Shown piece by piece: positions 6,542-10,043 of a stretch of 10,043 nucleotides of DNA (its first letter is position 1; each line of letters opens with the position of its first letter). The notes under the pieces are model-generated. The model saw nothing but the letters and a program-made list of their open reading frames with translations, had not been told where the DNA came from and did not search any database. The stretch comes from Candidatus Melainabacteria bacterium (GTDB lineage Bacteria; Cyanobacteriota; Vampirovibrionia; Obscuribacterales; Obscuribacteraceae): the NCBI GenBank assembly GCA_003175915.1, contig PSRH01000246.1:1-10043 (forward strand). The letters are read 5' to 3'. A program made the position numbers and the translations under genes.

Positions 6542-7309
6542 CTACTTTACTAGTCGTGAGAGAGCACCTAAAGCGACGTCGATTGCGTTTTGCTCGCACT
6601 TTTTGAATAAGTCGGCTGAGGCCAGTTCCTCTGAGAGCGTCCTTTTTGCTACGACACCGCATACACAGCCAGCCCTCAAGCCCATAGTGGCACACATGGT
6701 GAAAAGAGTTGCCGCCTCCATCTCGAAGGTTGCCACGCGCATGGCCCGCCAGTCATTAATACTGCCTCGCAAATGGGCTGGTACAAATCCCGTATACGTA
6801 TCATAGCGTTCTTGACCCTGGTAGAAAGTGTCTGTCGACGCCGCTATGCCGACGTGGAACTTGACACCCTTGGCCTTAGCACTTTCGATCAGTGCATTAG
6901 TCACCTCAATGTCAGCCACGGCAGGATACTCAATCGGCGCGAAACTTTTGCTGGCTCCATCAAGGCGTACCGCTCCGTTGAATATGACGGCGTCAGTGAT
7001 GTTGATCTGTTCTTGAATAGATCCAGTGGAGCCAACACGGATAAAATCTCGCACACCGAGGCGAGCAAGTTCCTCTACGCAAATCGATAACGACGGACCG
7101 CCACAGCCCGTTGATGTGACCAACACCGGCTTATCACTCCAATAGCCAAGATACGTTCGAAACTCGCGCTTGAAGGACACTTCTTTGCTGCCCTTGAGAT
7201 GATCCGCGATCATTGGTACGCGTCCTGGATCGCCCGGAAGCAAGACAATTCCGGCCTTCCCTATAGCTTCTTCAGACAAGTTGAGGTGATGGGCAAAATT
7301 GTCAGTCAA
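6542..7309 (-). CDS. udp: Uridine phosphorylase
   Basis: This 255-residue enzyme cleaves uridine with phosphate to uracil and ribose-1-phosphate in pyrimidine salvage in the cytoplasm. It aligns along its length with Escherichia coli Udp (253 residues), and key positions keep the same numbers. GDPGR is at 26-30 (phosphate site G26, R30), R48 is in REF, and R91 is in RVGSTG. F162, Q166 and R168 lie in TFYQGQERYDTY (uracil pocket), and EMEAAT is at 196-201 (ribose pocket). S94 replaces the T94 of E. coli, a mild change. The hexamer-forming NP-I fold is expected. The start is TTG (7309-7307): no ATG or GTG lies near the conserved N-terminus, and GAGG (7320-7317) sits seven bases upstream, which decides it. 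It is a single gene, not embedded in a visible nucleoside operon. Confidence 0.96.
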   Translation of the reverse strand: MTDNFAHHLNLSEEAIGKAGIVLLPGDPGRVPMIADHLKGSKEVSFKREFRTYLGYWSDKPVLVTSTGCGGPSLSICVEELARLGVRDFIRVGSTGSIQEQINITDAVIFNGAVRLDGASKSFAPIEYPAVADIEVTNALIESAKAKGVKFHVGIAASTDTFYQGQERYDTYTGFVPAHLRGSINDWRAMRVATFEMEAATLFTMCATMGLRAGCVCGVVAKRTLSEELASADLFKKCEQNAIDVALGALSRLVK

Positions 7310-7339
7310 AACACAACCTCTTATCTAATAGTGCGGACG

Positions 7340-7368
7340 AATCTAGCAGATTGAGGCGGCTTGAGCAA
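7340..7368 (-). promoter_or_regulatory. Possible promoter for uridine phosphorylase
   Basis: On the minus strand TTGCTC (7368-7363), a 17-base spacer and TAGATT (7345-7340) have correct spacing but imperfect boxes (three and four of six). It lies about 30 bases upstream of the TTG start and just before the GAGG ribosome-binding site. Confidence 0.3.
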
Positions 7369-7438
7369 CAAGTTTAGTGGTCAGGATGGCAGTGGTCCTG
7401 TGTTCAGCAAATGAAGCGGGTCAAACATCGATTTGCGT

Positions 7439-8224
7439 CTAGCGGTCGGGTAGTCGTTTCCAGGTCTTATTACGCCTTTCTTCGAATTTTTTGACATCCT
7501 TCCTGGATAGTCCGCTCACATCCATTACCCATTCATCATGGCTTGACGCTTCTGCCTCAAGATAGTGATAGAGGAGGTGTCTAATCATTTTCTGGCCTTC
7601 GCTATCGATGCCGATATCGAGCTGTGCTTTTTTCAACTCGTCTTCATGGATGAATCCATCCTTATCTAGATCCATTCGGTCAAAGTTTTCTTCGAATGTT
7701 TTTGAAAGCTTTTTTGGGCCGATAATATCAGTCACGATCCGATGGAAGTCCTGCGCCCGTTTTAAAAGCTTGATGATGTCGTCATCCTTGACCACCAGAT
7801 CGTCAATACCGATTTTAAACGCTTGCTCAATCACTTCAACTGCTTCAGGAAAGGCACTATGGCGTGCGTAGAAAGCCGCCAACTGAAAGCGGGTAACGAA
7901 GGGTAATACCAGGAGTTTGTGGTACGCCTGCCTAAGTTCGTCCGCACTGATTCCGGGATATGCTTCGTATGTCTCGGAAAGCTCATATTTTCCCAGTTCG
8001 CTCAGAAAATCCTTGCGATAGAGAACGTAGGGCAACTTGTCCGCTGCAATTACGGCCGCCTTAAACTCAAATTCCGCACCGCGAATGTCCTGCCTCGATT
8101 CAAACTCGTTAGCAGTATTGTTATGAATGTAGGGACTGTCTACGTTCTGTCGCCCAGCTTCTGGCATAAAAATGAAAAAACTAACAATTGCGGTATTGAT
8201 AAATCTGCCCAAAACTTTCGCCAA
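7439..8224 (-). CDS. Exported protein with TPR-like helices and one EF-hand
   Basis: This 261-residue protein is of no family I can name with certainty. The N-terminus (MAKVLGRFINTAIVSFFIFM) looks like a signal peptide or anchor. Residues about 36-70 (NTANEFESRQDIRGAEFEF and following) and 108-140 (TRFQLAAFYARHSAFPEAVE and following) look like two TPR-type helix pairs. A canonical calcium-binding loop DLDKDGFIHEDE occupies 185-196, with acidic residues at loop positions 1, 3, 5, 10 and 12, glycine at 6 and isoleucine at 8. A second EF loop is not evident; the end carries EWVMDVSGLSRKDVKKFEER. The start is uncertain. TTG 8224 has AGGA directly against it, and TTG four codons later is the alternative; an in-frame stop lies a short way upstream and no ATG is available. 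It is divergent from the RlpA-like gene. A calcium-responsive scaffold is only a guess. Confidence 0.75.
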   Translation of the reverse strand: MAKVLGRFINTAIVSFFIFMPEAGRQNVDSPYIHNNTANEFESRQDIRGAEFEFKAAVIAADKLPYVLYRKDFLSELGKYELSETYEAYPGISADELRQAYHKLLVLPFVTRFQLAAFYARHSAFPEAVEVIEQAFKIGIDDLVVKDDDIIKLLKRAQDFHRIVTDIIGPKKLSKTFEENFDRMDLDKDGFIHEDELKKAQLDIGIDSEGQKMIRHLLYHYLEAEASSHDEWVMDVSGLSRKDVKKFEERRNKTWKRLPDR

Positions 8225-8403
8225 TCAATCCTGAACTCAGCAGCGGAAAGCAACACCCCTACTGCAGTTAATCATCAAATGATAGTAAAAAACCCGGGCA
8301 TTTGGAAACTTTTCCGGCAATTTGATCGTTTCACACCCTATACACGTTTCGTACGGTAAGAATACTTTATCCCCCTGGCAAAACTCAGGAAAAATCGAAA
8401 GAA

Positions 8404-9648
8404 ATGAAGCGGCCTGTACTGTTGCGAACCCGAGCCCTAGCGTTGTGTCTATTCTTTACTCTGGCTACAGTTCCGATCATATATGGTGCAAAGGAGTTCC
8501 AGACCATTGCTTCCTGGTATGGTCCCGGCTTCCAGGGAAGACGCACAGCTAATGGCGAGCGTTTCGATCAAGAGGCAATGACGGCAGCCAGCAAAACTCT
8601 TCCCTTTGGTACACGCGTAGTCGTATACAACCCAAGAAACGGTCGTCAATGCGTTGTCACAATCAATGACCGAGGTCCCTATGTCCCTGGTAGAGGCATC
8701 GATTTATCTCATGCGGCTGCAAGAAAGCTAGGGATCGGCGGCGTGGCACCGGTTATCTGTTACGCAGGCGGAACGGCATATTCTGACATAGCTCAGAAAG
8801 ATCATCTCCATAAGCACGTCGGTCCACGAGAGGATAAAGCACCGCTGGCAGTACCAGCACCATCTCAACCCAGCGACTCTTCTAACGTGGCACTCGACAA
8901 TCAATCTGCTAGTTCCGCTCCGGTTCCTCACCTGAGCAGCAGCAAGCAAGCTATGATTGCAAGCATCCCTCCTCAAAGTGCTGAACCGGTAGCTGTCGCC
9001 CAGTCCAGCCCCGCCAGCCAACCACAAATTTCCAACGCCGCTGCGCCTGCACCCCGTACCTCAGTGGGACGTGCGCAGGTGAATGAACAAGCAATTGCTC
9101 AGCTGAACCATCCTTCGACCGAGGCGCCGAGTCAGTCTAATTACTCTGTTGGCAGGACGATTCAAGCAATAAAGTTGCAGACACCTGAAGTAGTGGCGTC
9201 ATTGCCCCCAGTCGTCAGGAACACAAGCAAAGCAGTTGAGCACGACTTGCCGAGGATCAGTGATGCGTACGAAATATCTCTAGGGAGAAAACCGGGAACA
9301 CTTCTAGCAGCTGCGATGGCAACACCCGCCATTGATCAAACGCCCGCCCTGCCGCCTCATGAAATAGTCAATAACGCCGTCCAATACCAGCAAGTGCAAA
9401 TTGCTCGAACTTCGATGTTACCCCAGTATGTGGAAGTGCAAAATCCACCACCAACAATCAACACCACGCCAATAGAGGTACCCAGGACAGTCAAACGAGC
9501 TGCTGCGAGAACTTATGTTGTCGCCCATCATAGACATATCCGCTACGCCAGACATTCCCACTTTAGAGCAAGTCACGGCGGCGATTTAGTCGATCACTTG
9601 ACATACAAGATAACTCATGTCTGCAAGAAGATCTTAGCTAGCTTATAA
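8404..9648 (+). CDS. rlpA: RlpA-like double-psi beta-barrel cell-wall protein with long low-complexity tail
   Basis: This 414-residue protein has a signal peptide (hydrophobic run about 11-27, cut near residue 29, no lipobox cysteine). An RlpA domain follows at about 33-120: TIASWYGPGFQGRRTANGERFD (34-55), MTAASKTLPFGTRVVVYN (59-76) and VTINDRGPYVPGRGIDLSHA (85-104). RlpA proteins bind or cleave glycan strands lacking stem peptides at division sites. Of the residues tied to catalysis in Pseudomonas RlpA, E52, D55 and D89 are kept but the histidine of AAHKTLP is serine 63, so activity may be altered. The remaining 290 residues are Ser/Pro/Ala/Gln-rich with no SPOR domain. A His/Arg-rich patch lies at 375-391 and a basic amphipathic end at 398-414. 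ATG 8404 is preceded by AGGA at 13 bases and GAAAGAA immediately upstream. Domain identity is sure; enzymatic function is not. Confidence 0.9.
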   Translation: MKRPVLLRTRALALCLFFTLATVPIIYGAKEFQTIASWYGPGFQGRRTANGERFDQEAMTAASKTLPFGTRVVVYNPRNGRQCVVTINDRGPYVPGRGIDLSHAAARKLGIGGVAPVICYAGGTAYSDIAQKDHLHKHVGPREDKAPLAVPAPSQPSDSSNVALDNQSASSAPVPHLSSSKQAMIASIPPQSAEPVAVAQSSPASQPQISNAAAPAPRTSVGRAQVNEQAIAQLNHPSTEAPSQSNYSVGRTIQAIKLQTPEVVASLPPVVRNTSKAVEHDLPRISDAYEISLGRKPGTLLAAAMATPAIDQTPALPPHEIVNNAVQYQQVQIARTSMLPQYVEVQNPPPTINTTPIEVPRTVKRAAARTYVVAHHRHIRYARHSHFRASHGGDLVDHLTYKITHVCKKILASL

Positions 9649-9654
9649 AGCTAG
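9638..9654. terminator. Perfect inverted repeat at the convergent gene ends
   Basis: CTAGCTT (9638-9644), ATA, AAGCTAG (9648-9654) give a seven-pair stem with a three-base loop. The repeat spans the RlpA-like stop codon and fills most of the nine-base gap to the receiver gene. It lacks a T-run on either strand, so a bidirectional terminator is suggested mainly by its position. Confidence 0.35.
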
Positions 9655-9657
9655 TGC

Positions 9658-10043
9658 TCAAGCAGTGGCTTCAGCGTACTCTTCCAATTGCCTCAGCCAG
9701 AACGAGATTTTGTCGCGAAGTTCCTCGACGGTAAATGGTTTTCGCAAAAAATCATCCAAGCCTGATTCAACACACGTCATCCGATTGGCAACGCTATCAT
9801 TTCCTGTTACTGCAATGATCGGAATATCGCTTGTCTTTTCACTGAGCGAGCGAATTTTCTTTGTGCAGCAGTGTCCGTCAACCTCAGGCATACGGATGTC
9901 CATAAGCACTATGTCGAAGACAAACATGCGGAGAGCTTCCATAGCTTCGGCACAAGAGGATGCTATATGAACAGTGATGTTAAGCTGATCAGATAAAAGC
10001 TCCATCAATCTGCTGTGAAAGGGATCGTCATCGACCACCAGAA
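9658..10043 (-). CDS. Response-regulator receiver domain (start beyond the window edge)
   Basis: About 128 residues are visible. A GTG at 10038 could start it, but the codons before it read Leu-Val into VDDDP, the usual first strand of a receiver (xLVVDDD). The true start is therefore probably outside the window. Numbered from the GTG, the acidic pocket is D3-D5, the phospho-acceptor is D47 in VLMDIRMPEVDG (44-55), T78 is in AVTG, and K100 is in LRKPF (98-102). These are all the residues needed for phosphorylation. The domain ends with RDKISFWLRQLEEYAEATA and no output domain follows. It is therefore either a single-domain CheY/Spo0F-like regulator or the C-terminal receiver of a hybrid kinase whose front lies outside the window. 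It converges on the RlpA-like gene with a nine-base gap. Confidence 0.93.
   Translation of the reverse strand, partial: LVVDDDPFHSRLMELLSDQLNITVHIASSCAEAMEALRMFVFDIVLMDIRMPEVDGHCCTKKIRSLSEKTSDIPIIAVTGNDSVANRMTCVESGLDDFLRKPFTVEELRDKISFWLRQLEEYAEATA

Noticed and set aside
6495..6695. 66-codon minus-strand frame overlapping the end of uridine phosphorylase
   Set aside because: It is a shifted shadow of the udp frame with biased, Arg-rich content and no ribosome-binding site that I can see.

Overview
The window reads as a compact stretch of a diderm (Gram-negative-type) bacterial chromosome of roughly balanced base composition, with ten protein genes (two cut by the window ends), short intergenic gaps, no RNA genes that I could recognise and no mobile elements or CRISPR arrays. 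An RlpA-type cell-wall protein, a TonB/TolA-C-like protein and an HlyD-type periplasmic adaptor all point to an envelope with an outer membrane. The mix (soluble PAS kinase, EF-hand protein, SPFH protein, proline-rich secreted proteins) would fit a non-photosynthetic cyanobacterial relative such as the Obscuribacterales/Melainabacteria. That placement is a low-confidence impression, not something the sequence proves.

Layout. Positions 1-1246 (minus) hold an export module: an HlyD-family membrane fusion protein coupled by an ATGA overlap to an ABC ATPase that runs off the left edge. The pair resembles YbhG-YbhF. A 280-bp divergent spacer leads to a plus-strand diacylglycerol/sphingosine-kinase-type lipid kinase (1527-2570). 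Next, also on plus, is a secreted or membrane-anchored proline-rich protein with a TonB/TolA-like C-terminal domain (2810-3919). Convergent to it is a minus-strand pair (3936-5074): an SPFH/band-7 membrane protein followed by a small ribbon-helix-helix (RHH) DNA-binding protein. The promoter of this pair carries a 22-bp direct repeat that resolves into four ATAT cores on an 11-bp period. Further upstream on minus lie a soluble PAS histidine kinase (5223-6383), a uridine phosphorylase (6542-7309, TTG start) and a TPR-like/EF-hand protein (7439-8224, TTG start). Divergent from these is an RlpA-like protein with a very long low-complexity tail (8404-9648). It converges on a response-regulator receiver domain (9658 to the right edge).

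Working together. The SPFH and RHH genes form the clearest functional unit and probably an autoregulated operon. The export pair is a second unit. The kinase and receiver are on the same strand but separated by three genes, so pairing them would be a guess. Uridine phosphorylase is ordinary pyrimidine salvage. The most interesting signals are the operator-like repeat at 5097-5140 with its RHH gene, the RlpA-like protein lacking SPOR and one active-site-type histidine, and the secreted TonB-C-like protein with a repeated PG[HY]E motif.
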